From Microcella sp. (GTDB lineage: Bacteria; Actinomycetota; Actinomycetes; Actinomycetales; Microbacteriaceae): DNA of 64,000 bases. Made by a program: the position numbers and the translations under genes. This document shows, in pieces, positions 9,555 to 17,856 of this stretch; position 1 is the first letter of the stretch; the number at the start of each line of letters is the position of its first letter. The stretch spans positions 1,364,001-1,428,000 of the forward strand of contig NZ_CP075524.1 of the NCBI RefSeq assembly GCF_025808395.1. The letters are read 5' to 3'. Under the pieces are notes generated by a model. It did no database searches. It worked only from the letters and a program-made list of their open reading frames with translations, and was not told the DNA's origin.

Positions 9555-9895
9555 TCGCGATCAGAGTCGAGCAGCGCGGCGACGATCTGGGGAAACTGCA
9601 CAGCGATGGCCTGCCAGAGAATCTCTTCGTCAGTGCCGTCGTAGTCATGGGCGATGAAGTTGCGCACGGCGCGAATGCCCTGCCAGTCAATCTCGGGGTG
9701 CGCATCACGAAACGTCTCTGGCAGGCGGTCAGCAGCAGACGACAGGTCGATGACGAGTGACCGAGCGATGCGGCGCTGGTCATCATCGTCAGGGTCGGTG
9801 AAGCGCTCATGGCCCCGAGCGACGACACGGCGAGCCGTCACCGCGAAACGAGCGATGTCAGCGAGAACTGCGGCGATGCGGTCGTTCGAGTTCAC
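9551..9895 (-). CDS. hepT: HepT-like HEPN toxin (DUF86 family)
   Basis: 114-aa helical HEPN protein. It carries the catalytic RX4HXY motif as RNFIAHDY (about residues 79-86). In characterised HepT/MntA pairs this toxin is an RNase, and the antitoxin inactivates it by adding AMPs to the motif tyrosine. All three key residues (R, H, Y) are present, so it is predicted active. Its ATG overlaps the mntA stop by 4 bp (ATGA, 9892-9895), so toxin translation is tied to antitoxin translation. It lies in the accessory patch of the window. Confidence 0.85.
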   Translation of the reverse strand: MNSNDRIAAVLADIARFAVTARRVVARGHERFTDPDDDDQRRIARSLVIDLSSAADRLPETFRDAHPEIDWQGIRAVRNFIAHDYDGTDEEILWQAIAVQFPQIVAALLDSDRD

Positions 9896-10353
9896 AGCGC
9901 GACTGCCTCGGCACGGATGCGCTGCATGGCGGGGCCTGTTCCGCGGTCTGAGACCACGTCGACCGTGACTCCCAACAGGTCTTCGACCTCGGCCATGAAT
10001 CCGGCGAGATCGAAGAGCGACGCGTCGGCAGCGGGGTGAACCAGCAGATCGACGTCAGAGCCCACCTCAGCATCGCCGCGCGCCACCGAACCGAACACGC
10101 GAACATCGCTCAAGCGCCGTCGTTCGGCAGCACGCAGTATGTCGTCGCGTGCAGAGCGAAGCCGAGCAAGATCGGGAACCATCAGAGCTGCCAGCAGCCG
10201 CGCAGACGTCTCGGGCGCCGGCCGTCGGCGGCCGCTCTCGTAGGCGGCGATGTTCGGTTGCGGCACTCCCGACCGAACGGCCAGCGCACGCTGCGACATT
10301 CCCGCGTCTCGTCGAAGCTCTCGCAGCGTCTCGCCCACCACCACGACACTCAT
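9892..10353 (-). CDS. mntA: XRE-MNT fusion antitoxin (MntA-like nucleotidyltransferase)
   Basis: 153-aa fusion. An N-terminal XRE helix-turn-helix (about 8-60: LRELRRDAGMSQRALA, AYESGRRRP) is joined to a minimal nucleotidyltransferase domain (about 80-153). The latter has the GSX10DXD motif as GSVARGDAEVGSDVDLL. Expected role: adenylylates HepT and probably autoregulates the operon through the HTH. The ATG at 10351-10353 is preferred over the longer frame because the HTH begins here and -10 TATCAT lies 6 nt upstream (10360-10365). The ancestral MntA lacks an HTH; the fusion variant is known but less common. Confidence 0.85.
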   Translation of the reverse strand: MSVVVVGETLRELRRDAGMSQRALAVRSGVPQPNIAAYESGRRRPAPETSARLLAALMVPDLARLRSARDDILRAAERRRLSDVRVFGSVARGDAEVGSDVDLLVHPAADASLFDLAGFMAEVEDLLGVTVDVVSDRGTGPAMQRIRAEAVAL

Positions 10354-10359
10354 AGGCTC

Positions 10360-10378
10360 ATGATAGCGAGTCGATATC
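10360..10378 (-). promoter_or_regulatory. mntA-hepT promoter -10 with overlapping near-palindromic operator
   Basis: -10-like TATCAT (minus strand, 10360-10365) is overlapped by GATAGCGA-G-TCGATATC (10362-10378), a 17-bp near-palindrome with one mismatched pair. Its size and position suit an XRE dimer site for autorepression by MntA. The binding is inference. Confidence 0.5.
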
Positions 10379-10384
10379 GCGGTG

Positions 10385-10655
10385 TCACTGGGGCGCGGAG
10401 GGATCTGTGTCGCCGTTGACGACGATGACTGCGCAGAGCAATCCGCCCTGGTCTGAGGCCGAGCGCAACCTGGAGCCACTGTGACGTTGTGATTGACTCT
10501 GCATCCGTGGTCCACGGCGTCGCCCAGACCGTGCCCACCCGGTCTATCGCGTCGATGACGACGTACTTCTTTCGGGTTTCGGCGGCGGCGAGAAACGTCA
10601 CTGTCGGGGCCTTGCTGTGCAGCGAACTCAGAGACGGAGTCTTCGCCCGGAACAC
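10385..10655 (-). pseudogene. possible frameshifted coding remnant in a gene-free stretch
   Basis: The 348 bases between mntA and the next gene contain no intact gene. On the minus strand a protein-like run (KYVVIDAIDRVGTVWATPWT) extends from about 10655 to 10440. A second protein-like run (GGLLCAVIVVNGDTDPSAPQ, then stop at 10385-10387) continues in a different frame. Joined by one frameshift they would give about 90 residues. No family is recognised, so this may also be chance. Confidence 0.25.
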
Positions 10656-10701
10656 CGTGTCACGCTCTCACGGCACTGGAGCGGCAGTCGCTCGGCCGAG
10701 C

Positions 10702-11280
10702 TTAGGGTCGGTCAGCGAGACACGGTGTCCAGTCATCTCGCTCACCGAAGCCAGGATCACCGCAGACGAGCTCGAGATCGATGTCGAAGATGTCGTCGCA
10801 CCCGTAGATCTTGGGAGCGGTCCAGTTCTGACGAAGAGTTGAGATGCGTGCAGTCGAACTCAAGACAACGAGTTCGACTCCACCGCCGATGGCCGACGAC
10901 CACGAAGCGGGCCCCGTATAAGTCGAGGTGTAGCGCGGGTCGACACAATTGCCGATCCATGCCGACAAAGGGCCTTCTGACATCGGAGCGATCGGGAATC
11001 GCTCCACCCACGCCGAACCGTCCAGCTCGAGTCGAACGAGAACCGGGGTTTGCTCCCATCGCCACTCTTCGCTGTGAGCGGTCGCGCGCCATTCAATCGG
11101 CGCGGAGAACACGGGCTCCTCATTGGCCCACGTCGCGACGAAGGCGCCGAGTGCCAATAGTCCAGCAAGGAGGACACCGATTGCTGCGAAGAAAAGCCAG
11201 AGAACCCCGGCCACGACTCCAATGCCCACTTCATTGGCCATGCTCGGGCTACGGCGCGTCGTAGAGTGCTCGCTCACCAT
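10702..11280 (-). CDS. hypothetical membrane-anchored protein
   Basis: 192-aa protein with one hydrophobic segment (about residues 19-50, VGIGVVAGVLWLFFAAIGVL) and a C-terminal extracytoplasmic domain with five cysteines-and-tryptophan-rich patches (GNCVDPRY, YGCDDIFDI, LVCGDPGFG, WTPCLADRP). Cysteine pairing outside the cell is plausible. No family recognised. Codon usage is less G/C-biased than neighbours, suggesting recent acquisition with the adjacent toxin-antitoxin genes. The ATG at 11280 follows a GAGGAGGAG ribosome site. A shorter start at 11241 (MANEVGIG) is possible. Confidence 0.6.
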   Translation of the reverse strand: MVSEHSTTRRSPSMANEVGIGVVAGVLWLFFAAIGVLLAGLLALGAFVATWANEEPVFSAPIEWRATAHSEEWRWEQTPVLVRLELDGSAWVERFPIAPMSEGPLSAWIGNCVDPRYTSTYTGPASWSSAIGGGVELVVLSSTARISTLRQNWTAPKIYGCDDIFDIDLELVCGDPGFGERDDWTPCLADRP

Positions 11281-11293
11281 CTCCTCCTCGACG

Positions 11294-12145
11294 CTACGAC
11301 CTCACCGGCTCGACCCCGCTCGTCGCGGCGATGATGCGATCGAGAGCTTCGGGCGTCGTCGTGTTCTCGGCCAGGCGGTTGGGCTTGCCCTCGCCGTGAT
11401 AGTCGCTCGACCCGGTCGTGACCAGGTCGAACTCGGCGGCGAGTTCGAGCAACCGCTCACGCCCCTCAGGTGTGTTCTCGCGGTGGCCGACCTCGAGGCC
11501 GACGAGTCCGGCCTCGACCAGGCGGGCGAGCGACCGCTCATCGACGACGGCCTCGCGGCCGCGGGTGGCGGGATGAGCGAGTACGGCGGCGCCGCCTGCT
11601 GCGGTGATCATCCGCACACCGTCAAGAACGGTGGGGGCCTCGTGAGGCAAGTAGTAGCCGCCACTGAAGTGCAGAATCGATTCGAAAGCCGCACTGCGAT
11701 TGGCGACCACGCCGCGCGCGACGAGGGCGTCGGCGATGTGGGGGCGGCCGATCGTGACTCCCCCGCTCTGGGCGAGCACGTCATCCCAGGTGATGTCGAA
11801 GTCTTCAGCCAGTCGCGCCACCATGCGCTCGGCGCGACCCAGACGGTCGTCTCGAGTGCGACCCGTCTCGGCGACGAGCTCGGCGTCGTTCGGGTCGAAG
11901 AGGTAGCCCAGCAGGTGCACGCTGCGCCACTCGTGGCGCGTGCTCAACTCGATGCCGCGGATCACCTGCAGACCCGTGCCCTCGGCGGCCGTGATCGCTT
12001 CGTTCCACCCCGCAGTCGAATCGTGGTCGGTGATCGCGACGGTGTCGAGCCCCGCGGCGAGCGCCGCCCTGATCAACTGGGTGGGGGTCTCGGTGCCGTC
12101 GCTGACACTGCTGTGGGTGTGCAGGTCGATCGGGCCACGGGGCAT
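11294..12145 (-). CDS. PHP-domain phosphoesterase (TrpH/RNase AM-like)
   Basis: 283-aa PHP hydrolase. Metal-binding motifs are in order: DLHTHSSVSDG near the N-terminus, AITDHDSTAGW (about 37-47), RGIELS, LAHPATRG, and C-terminal SSDYHGEGKPN. Family members remove phosphate from 3',5'-bisphosphonucleotides or degrade short RNA 5' to 3'. The cytosolic role here is probably nucleotide or RNA turnover. The ATG at 12143-12145 has -10-like TAGCAT 6 nt upstream (leaderless). It is divergent from the EEP gene, and the two promoters lie back to back. Confidence 0.87.
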   Translation of the reverse strand: MPRGPIDLHTHSSVSDGTETPTQLIRAALAAGLDTVAITDHDSTAGWNEAITAAEGTGLQVIRGIELSTRHEWRSVHLLGYLFDPNDAELVAETGRTRDDRLGRAERMVARLAEDFDITWDDVLAQSGGVTIGRPHIADALVARGVVANRSAAFESILHFSGGYYLPHEAPTVLDGVRMITAAGGAAVLAHPATRGREAVVDERSLARLVEAGLVGLEVGHRENTPEGRERLLELAAEFDLVTTGSSDYHGEGKPNRLAENTTTPEALDRIIAATSGVEPVRS

Positions 12146-12151
12146 GCTCCC

Positions 12152-12190
12152 ATGCTAGGCCGCTCGCGGTGCGGTGCTGGCCGGTAGGCT
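12152..12190. promoter_or_regulatory. back-to-back leaderless promoters (PHP gene / EEP gene)
   Basis: Minus-strand TAGCAT (12152-12157) serves the PHP gene with 6 nt to its ATG. Plus-strand TAGGCT (12185-12190) serves the EEP gene with 9 nt to its ATG. There is no Shine-Dalgarno on either side. Confidence 0.55.
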
Positions 12191-12199
12191 CGGCGCATC

Positions 12200-13219
12200 A
12201 TGATCCGCCGCTTTCTCGCCGCCGTGATCGTCGTCGGCGTCGCAGCGGCGCTGCTCGTCATCGCGTGGCCCAACCTGTTCGGAGTCTCGAGCGCGCCCAT
12301 CGTCGCGCAGCTCGTCTCGGTGCGTGCGCTCAGCGCCGTGCTCGCGCTCATCGGCGCCTTCACGCTCGCCCTCATCGCCATGCTGTGGCCGGCCGCGCGG
12401 CGCTTTCTGGCCGCGCTCGCACTCGTCTCGGTCATCTTCGCGGGCATCAACGTCGCCGTGCTGTCGGTGCGGGGCTTCGGCGACGAATCGTTTCCGACCC
12501 GAGCGCCCGCCGAGCTCGCCGTGCTGTCGTGGAACACCCTTGGTGATGCCCCCGGCGCAGAGCGCATCGCCGAACTGATCATCGCCGAAGAGGCCGACAT
12601 CGTCGTGCTGCCCGAGACCAGTCGAGACGCCGCCGTGGCGATCGCCGAGCTCACGCGGCGCGAGGGCCGCGCCATGTGGGTCTACTCGATCGCGTTCGAT
12701 GATGTATCGAAGGCGCGGTCGACGAGCGTGCTCGTCTCGGCGGCCCTCGGGCAGCATCAGATCGACCACGAGGGCGGCAACACCTCGGTGCTGCCGAGCG
12801 TCGTGCTGCGGCCGCTCGACCCGTCGGGCATCACGATCGTCGGAGTGCATCCCGTCGCCCCCCTGCCCCACCAGCTCGAGAATTGGCGGGCCGATCTTCG
12901 CTGGCTCGACAGCATCTGCCGGGGCGAGCGCGTGATCATGGCGGGCGACTTCAACGCGACACCCGACCACTTTCGCCCCGTCGACCCCGCGGCGGGCACT
13001 GCTGGCCTCGGCTTCGGTGAGTGCCTGAGCGCCGGCCTGCTCACCGGCAACGGCGCCGTCGGCACCTGGCCCACCCGGTTGCCGCCCCTGCTCGGCGCGC
13101 CCATCGACCACATCATGGTGACGCCCGACATCGCGGTGACCGGCATGCGCGTCATCACGACGCACGACGGCGACGGCAGCGACCACCGGCCGATCGTCGC
13201 GCGCGTCATTCTGAACTGA
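12200..13219 (+). CDS. membrane-anchored endonuclease/exonuclease/phosphatase family protein
   Basis: 339-aa protein. Three hydrophobic segments (about 5-25, 40-66 and 72-92) precede an EEP (DNase I-like) domain. EEP markers: LSWNTLGD, the metal glutamate in VVLPETS, AGDFNATPDHF, and the C-terminal SDHRPIVAR. Topology puts the catalytic domain probably outside the membrane. The substrate (phosphodiester, phospholipid or nucleotide) cannot be told from sequence. -10-like TAGGCT lies 9 nt upstream of the ATG. Confidence 0.87.
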   Translation: MIRRFLAAVIVVGVAAALLVIAWPNLFGVSSAPIVAQLVSVRALSAVLALIGAFTLALIAMLWPAARRFLAALALVSVIFAGINVAVLSVRGFGDESFPTRAPAELAVLSWNTLGDAPGAERIAELIIAEEADIVVLPETSRDAAVAIAELTRREGRAMWVYSIAFDDVSKARSTSVLVSAALGQHQIDHEGGNTSVLPSVVLRPLDPSGITIVGVHPVAPLPHQLENWRADLRWLDSICRGERVIMAGDFNATPDHFRPVDPAAGTAGLGFGECLSAGLLTGNGAVGTWPTRLPPLLGAPIDHIMVTPDIAVTGMRVITTHDGDGSDHRPIVARVILN

Positions 13220-13254
13220 CGTCGCTCGTCGGGCGCGCGCCCTTCGCGCCGACT

Positions 13255-13313
13255 GTGCCCGTTGCGCGCACGTGTGCACGTTGCGGGCGGGCACCGTCGC
13301 GCGCAACAGGCAC
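13255..13313 (+). terminator. 15-bp inverted repeat downstream of the EEP gene
   Basis: GTGCCCGTTGCGCGC (13255-13269) pairs with GCGCGCAACAGGCAC (13299-13313), 14 of 15 positions. The 29-base spacer repeats GTTGCG and contains ACGTGTGCACGT. It probably terminates the EEP transcript before pepP. There is no U-tract, so the mechanism is uncertain. Confidence 0.45.
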
Positions 13314-13356
13314 ACTCGGTCAGGGTTGGCGAGGCCTGCGGTGCCAGAATGGGCGC

Positions 13357-14871
13357 ATGGCTGACCGCACTGCGACTACACCTGCTGCATCGACGGATGC
13401 TCCGCGCGCGACCGAGAACCGTTCGACGACTCCGGCGAGCGACACGTTCAAGACCTACATCTCGGGCCAGTGGGCCGAGCGCCCCGATGCGGGGGTGTCA
13501 GAACGGCCTGCGGCGCGATTCGCTGCGGCGCGGCGGTCGCGACTGTCGCAGCTGTACCCGGGAGTGCGACTCATCCTGCCCGCGGGGCCGGCGAAGCAGC
13601 GCTCGAACGACACCGACTACGCCTACCGCGCGCACTCGGCGTTCGCGCATCTCACGGGCTGGGGTTCGCACGCCGTCGCCGGCAGTGTGCTCGTGCTCGA
13701 ACCGGTCGGCGACACGCATGAGGCGACACTGTACTTTCGCGAAGCTGCGGGCCGCGACGCGGACGAGTTCTACGCCAACCCTGAGATCGGCGAGTTCTGG
13801 ACGGGTCGGCGACCCTCGCTCGGCAACGTCGCCATCGACCTCGGCGTGGCGACGGCGGGCCTCGACGAGCTCGACTCGCTGCTGAGCCGCCTCGACTCTG
13901 GGCTGCCGGGCGAGACCCTCATCGTGCGCGAAGCAGACCGCGCGCTCACCGACCGTCTCGACGCGGCGCGACTGCTGACGGATGCTCTCGACGATGTCGA
14001 CACCGCGCGCGACACCGAACTGGCTCGAGACCTCAGCGAGCTGCGGCTCGTGAAAGACGAGCACGAGATCGCCGAACTGCGTCAGGCCGTCGACGCGACG
14101 CGGCTCGGGTTCGACGACATCATCGCCGACCTGCCCGCCATCACCGCGCACCCCCGTGGCGAGCGTCTCGTCGAAGGAACCTTCAACCGGCGCGCGCGAG
14201 CAGAGGGCAACACGGTCGGCTACGACACGATCGCCGCGAGCGGCCCCCACGCGTGCATCCTGCACTGGACCCGCAACGACGGCCCGGTCGTGCCCGGCGA
14301 CCTCATTCTCATCGACGCGGGCGTCGAGCTCGACAGCTACTACACGGCCGACATCACCCGCACCCTGCCCGTCTCGGGTCGGTTCAGCGAGGTGCAGCGG
14401 CAGGTGTACGAGGCCGTGCGCGAGGCGGCAGACGCGGCGTTCGCGGTGGTTCGGCCGGGCATCCGGTTCAGAGAGATTCACGCGGCGGCGATGCAGGTGA
14501 TCGCGCACAAGACGGCCGAATGGGGCTTCTTGCCGGTCACGGCGGCCGAGAGCCTCGCGCCAGACGCGGGCTATCACCGCCGCTACATGGTGCACGGAAC
14601 CTCGCACCACCTCGGCCTCGACGTGCACGACTGCGGGCAGGCGCGACGCGAGTTCTACATGGACGGCATCGTCGAAGCCGGCATGGTGTTCACGATCGAG
14701 CCCGGGCTCTATTTTCAGCCAGACGACCTCACCGTGCCGGCCGAGTTCCGGGGCATCGGCGTGCGCATCGAAGACAACATTCTGGTCACCGAGTCGGGGG
14801 CCGAGAACCTGTCGGCCGGCATTCCGCGCACGGCTGACGAGGTAGAGGGGTGGATGCTCGCGCGCGGTTGA
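13357..14871 (+). CDS. pepP: Xaa-Pro aminopeptidase (M24B)
   Basis: 504-aa cytosolic metallopeptidase that removes N-terminal residues preceding proline. An N-terminal AMP_N domain (RLILPAGPAKQRSNDTDY, FAHLTGW) is followed by a pita-bread catalytic domain. Metal ligands are visible: IDAGVE, ADITRT, GTSHHLGLDVHD, IEPG and RIEDN. The ATG at 13357 is chosen because CAGAAT (13345-13350) lies 6 nt upstream and the longer frame is non-homologous. The first 45 residues are Thr/Ala-rich and probably disordered. Confidence 0.93.
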   Translation: MADRTATTPAASTDAPRATENRSTTPASDTFKTYISGQWAERPDAGVSERPAARFAAARRSRLSQLYPGVRLILPAGPAKQRSNDTDYAYRAHSAFAHLTGWGSHAVAGSVLVLEPVGDTHEATLYFREAAGRDADEFYANPEIGEFWTGRRPSLGNVAIDLGVATAGLDELDSLLSRLDSGLPGETLIVREADRALTDRLDAARLLTDALDDVDTARDTELARDLSELRLVKDEHEIAELRQAVDATRLGFDDIIADLPAITAHPRGERLVEGTFNRRARAEGNTVGYDTIAASGPHACILHWTRNDGPVVPGDLILIDAGVELDSYYTADITRTLPVSGRFSEVQRQVYEAVREAADAAFAVVRPGIRFREIHAAAMQVIAHKTAEWGFLPVTAAESLAPDAGYHRRYMVHGTSHHLGLDVHDCGQARREFYMDGIVEAGMVFTIEPGLYFQPDDLTVPAEFRGIGVRIEDNILVTESGAENLSAGIPRTADEVEGWMLARG

Positions 14872-14966
14872 GCGTGAGCCGAGGCGGGGCGGCGCTCGCA
14901 GCGCGGCCCCTCCTCCACAAGACCGATCTCCAACCACTTATCCCAAGATTTTCTCATGAATCTTGA

Positions 14967-14982
14967 TCGAACATACGTTCGA
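14967..14982 (+). promoter_or_regulatory. LexA (SOS) box
   Basis: TCGAACATACGTTCGA is an exact match to the mycobacterial/actinobacterial SOS consensus TCGAAC-N4-GTTCGA. It lies between a -35-like TTGATC (14963-14968) and a -10-like CACCAT (14986-14991), so bound LexA would occlude the promoter of the HNH gene at 14998. Confidence 0.9.
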
Positions 14983-14997
14983 TGACACCATCGAGTC

Positions 14998-16458
14998 ATG
15001 CCCTCACCCAGCCCCCTCGAGCACCTCGCCGCAGTCGTGGCCGAGCTCGAACGCGCGCCGCTCGATGGCGCCGCGCTGCGGGCGTTGGGTGATGGCGATC
15101 TGCTGGCCCTGACTGATCTCGGCGCCGCCGCCCGTCGGCTGCTCGACGCGCGCACCTCCCTCGTTGCTGGCGAGTTGGCGCGCCGTTCACGACCAGAACT
15201 CGCGCACGACGGGCTGGCGCAGCGACTCGGGCATCGCACGGTCGAAGAGCTCGTGCGCGTGACCACAGGTGAGTCGCGGCGCGATGTCGCGACGGCTGTC
15301 AACGCGGGTCGCCTGTTGCTCAGCGGTGAGGCCTCTGCTGATTCGACAGGCGATGATGTCGCTGGCTCGCGACTCGACGCTCCCTCCTTTCTGGCGCCCG
15401 CGATCGCCGCCGTGCGCACGGGCGACGTGAGTGTCGCCGCACTCGAGGCGATGCGTTCCGGGCTCGGTGAGCCAAACGAGCGAGTGCCGGCAACCGCGCT
15501 GACGGCAGCCTGCGAGCAACTGGTCGAGGTGGCGCAGCAGCTCGACGTCGATCGGCTGCACCGTTTCGCGCGCAGCCTGCGCGAGTCGCTTGACGCTGAA
15601 GCGATCGCCGATCGCGAGCGTGCCCAGCGCGAAGCGCGATCGTTCCGCCTCACCACGCTGCCCGACGGCATGACCAGGGCGAGCTGGTTGCTCGACCCCG
15701 AGTCAGCGGCGCATGTGCGTGACCTCGTCGACCGCGCCACCTCGCCCAAGCGGCGAGCCGTCGAGTTTTCTGACCCCTCCGAGGCCGACAAGGCCGCACG
15801 TATCGCCGACGATGAGCGCACCCCCGAGCAGTACGCCTCTGACGCCCTCCTGCACCTGCTCATCGCCGGAGCCGACGCCGACTCGAGCATGATGCTCGGC
15901 ACCGGTGCGCCGAGTGTTCGAGTGCTCGTGACGGCGCGCGATCTGCTCACGGGCGAAGGCTCTGGCTCGTTCGAAGCCGCGGTCGGAGCGCCCGACGGCA
16001 CGGCAGTCGCTCTCCCGACCGTCCAGCGTCTGCTCTGCGGCGGCACCCAGACGCCGATACTGCTCTCGTCCACCGGCCAGCCGCTCGATGTCGGTCGGTC
16101 GCAGCGACTGTTCACCGCTCGCCAGCGAGTCGCCCTCGCCGCTCGCGACGGCGGGTGCCGTTGGCCGGGGTGCGAACGCCCACCCTCATGGTGTGAGGCA
16201 CATCACATTGACGAATGGTTGCGTGACGAAGGGCGAACCGATGTCGATGTCGGAGTGCTGCTCTGTCGACATCACCACCTGCTGCTGCACGATCAAGGGT
16301 GGCGCGTCGTCAAGGCCACGCCGCAGTCAGGTGTTGTGCAGTCAGGCGTCGTGCAGCCAGGATTCGACCTCGTGCCGCCGACGATCGTCGACCCAGAACA
16401 ACGACCTCGCAGCTTGCCCAGCCGAAGTCGAGAGTGGCAGCGCGCGCTCGCAAGCTAG
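14998..16458 (+). CDS. DUF222/HNH endonuclease (13E12 repeat family), SOS-controlled
   Basis: 486-aa protein with an N-terminal helical DUF222 domain and a C-terminal HNH nuclease domain: CRWPGCERPPSWCEAHHIDE, LCRHHHLLLHD (about 385-440). Two CxxC-like zinc pairs and the His-His catalytic motif are intact. These 13E12-type genes are frequent in actinobacteria and several mycobacterial ones belong to the SOS regulon, consistent with the LexA box 15 nt upstream. The biological role is not established. Codon usage is slightly less biased than neighbours. The start is probably leaderless, 6 nt after the -10. Confidence 0.9.
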   Translation: MPSPSPLEHLAAVVAELERAPLDGAALRALGDGDLLALTDLGAAARRLLDARTSLVAGELARRSRPELAHDGLAQRLGHRTVEELVRVTTGESRRDVATAVNAGRLLLSGEASADSTGDDVAGSRLDAPSFLAPAIAAVRTGDVSVAALEAMRSGLGEPNERVPATALTAACEQLVEVAQQLDVDRLHRFARSLRESLDAEAIADRERAQREARSFRLTTLPDGMTRASWLLDPESAAHVRDLVDRATSPKRRAVEFSDPSEADKAARIADDERTPEQYASDALLHLLIAGADADSSMMLGTGAPSVRVLVTARDLLTGEGSGSFEAAVGAPDGTAVALPTVQRLLCGGTQTPILLSSTGQPLDVGRSQRLFTARQRVALAARDGGCRWPGCERPPSWCEAHHIDEWLRDEGRTDVDVGVLLCRHHHLLLHDQGWRVVKATPQSGVVQSGVVQPGFDLVPPTIVDPEQRPRSLPSRSREWQRALAS

Positions 16459-16507
16459 CAGTGCTCGCGCCGAGGCGTGCCACGGTGCTCAGAGGCCGAG
16501 CACTGCT
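16457..16507. terminator. convergent terminator-like inverted repeat (HNH gene / mgtE)
   Basis: AGCAGTGCTCG (16457-16467) and CGAGCACTGCT (16497-16507) are perfect 11-bp arms. They span the tail-to-tail stop codons, and the right arm lies inside the mgtE coding end. It could act in both directions. Confidence 0.5.
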
Positions 16508-17856
16508 CCTGCGATGAGGAAGTAGATGACGAGCCCCGTTGCATCGACGAGCGTGGTCACGAGTGGTGCCGAGATCACCGCAGGGTCGATCTTCAGGGCT
16601 CGCGCCAGAATCGGCATCAACCCTCCGACCGTGGCAGCCCAGATGCAGACGGCGATCACCGAGAGTCCCACCGTGATCGCCACGGGGGGCCCGACGACGA
16701 GTGAGCCGACCCCGAGGGCGATGATGCCGAGGGTGATACCGAGCAGCAGACCCACCCGAGCCTCGCGCCACGCGACACGCATGAGGTCTCCGGTGCGCAC
16801 CTCTCCGAGCGCGATCGCCCGCACCGCCGCCGTCGCCGCCTGGGCTCCGACGTTGCCGCCCGTGCCCACCAGCAGCGGAATGAACAGCGCGAGAGCAGTC
16901 ACCTGCTCGAGCGAGCTCTCGAAGAACTGCAGCACCGACACGGTGAGCGCTGCCGCGAAGATCAGCACCAGCAGCCACACCACACGAAGTCGAGCGAGCC
17001 GCCACACGCTCGACGAGAAGTAGTGACCGCCCGAAGGCAGCACGGCGGCCTGACGAGCGATGTCTTCAGAGTCGGCCTGCTCGATCACTTCGAGTGCGTC
17101 GTCGATCGTGAGCACGCCGACGACGCGCTCTTCGCTGTCGACGACGACGAGCGCGAGCAGGTTCGTCTCCTGAATGAGTCGCGCTGCCGCCTCGGCCTCG
17201 TCAGTAACACGAATCGTCGGGTAGTCGTCACGCGCGAGAGAGACGATGGGGTCGCCCTCGGCCGCGAGAACGATGTGCTTCAGATCGACTGTTCCGCGAT
17301 ACTGCCGAGACCCGTCGACGAGGGCGACGATGTCGATCGTCTCAGAATCGGCCGCGCGCTCCCGGATGCGCGCCAAGGCCTGGCCCACTGTTGCGTCGAC
17401 AGAAACGACCACCACTTCAGGGCTCATGTACCGCCCGACCGAGTCGGCCGGGTAGCCCAGAAGCTGCGCCGTCATGGCGCGCTCCCCCGTGCTCAAGCCG
17501 GCGAGCACCCTGCGCACAAAGCCTGCTGGCGCCTCACCGAGCAGGCGTGCGCGGTCGTCAGGGTCCATCTCTTCGAGCAGTTCGGCAAAGGCGTGGTCGC
17601 GCAAACCCTCCAGAATCGCCTGCTGCTGCGTGCTGTCGAGCTCTTCGAACACGTCGAGGGCGCGGCCCTTCGGCAGCAGCCTCCACGCGAGGGCCGCGGG
17701 CACGGGCTTGAGTCGCGTGATCTCGTCAGCGATCTCGTGAGGGGCGCGATCGGCGAGCCACTGCTCCGCGTGACGAACGTCGCTGTCAGCGAGCATGCGC
17801 GCAAGGTCCACGTGAATCGGGCCCGTCGTCGGCGACCCAGAGTCAAACGCCGTCAT
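16489..17856 (-). CDS. mgtE: MgtE magnesium transporter/channel
   Basis: 455-aa MgtE. It has an N-terminal superhelical domain (about 20-130, AELLEEMDPDDRARLL), paired CBS domains (about 130-260) and five transmembrane segments (about 290-455). The pore stretch LLVGTGGNVGAQAATAAVRA is present. It is a selective Mg2+ channel gated by cytosolic Mg2+ bound in the N/CBS domains. The ATG overlaps the stop of the upstream GSP17M-type gene by 4 bp, so the pair is co-translated. An M-box riboswitch directly upstream is therefore not possible. Confidence 0.93.
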   Translation of the reverse strand: MTAFDSGSPTTGPIHVDLARMLADSDVRHAEQWLADRAPHEIADEITRLKPVPAALAWRLLPKGRALDVFEELDSTQQQAILEGLRDHAFAELLEEMDPDDRARLLGEAPAGFVRRVLAGLSTGERAMTAQLLGYPADSVGRYMSPEVVVVSVDATVGQALARIRERAADSETIDIVALVDGSRQYRGTVDLKHIVLAAEGDPIVSLARDDYPTIRVTDEAEAAARLIQETNLLALVVVDSEERVVGVLTIDDALEVIEQADSEDIARQAAVLPSGGHYFSSSVWRLARLRVVWLLVLIFAAALTVSVLQFFESSLEQVTALALFIPLLVGTGGNVGAQAATAAVRAIALGEVRTGDLMRVAWREARVGLLLGITLGIIALGVGSLVVGPPVAITVGLSVIAVCIWAATVGGLMPILARALKIDPAVISAPLVTTLVDATGLVIYFLIAGAVLGL

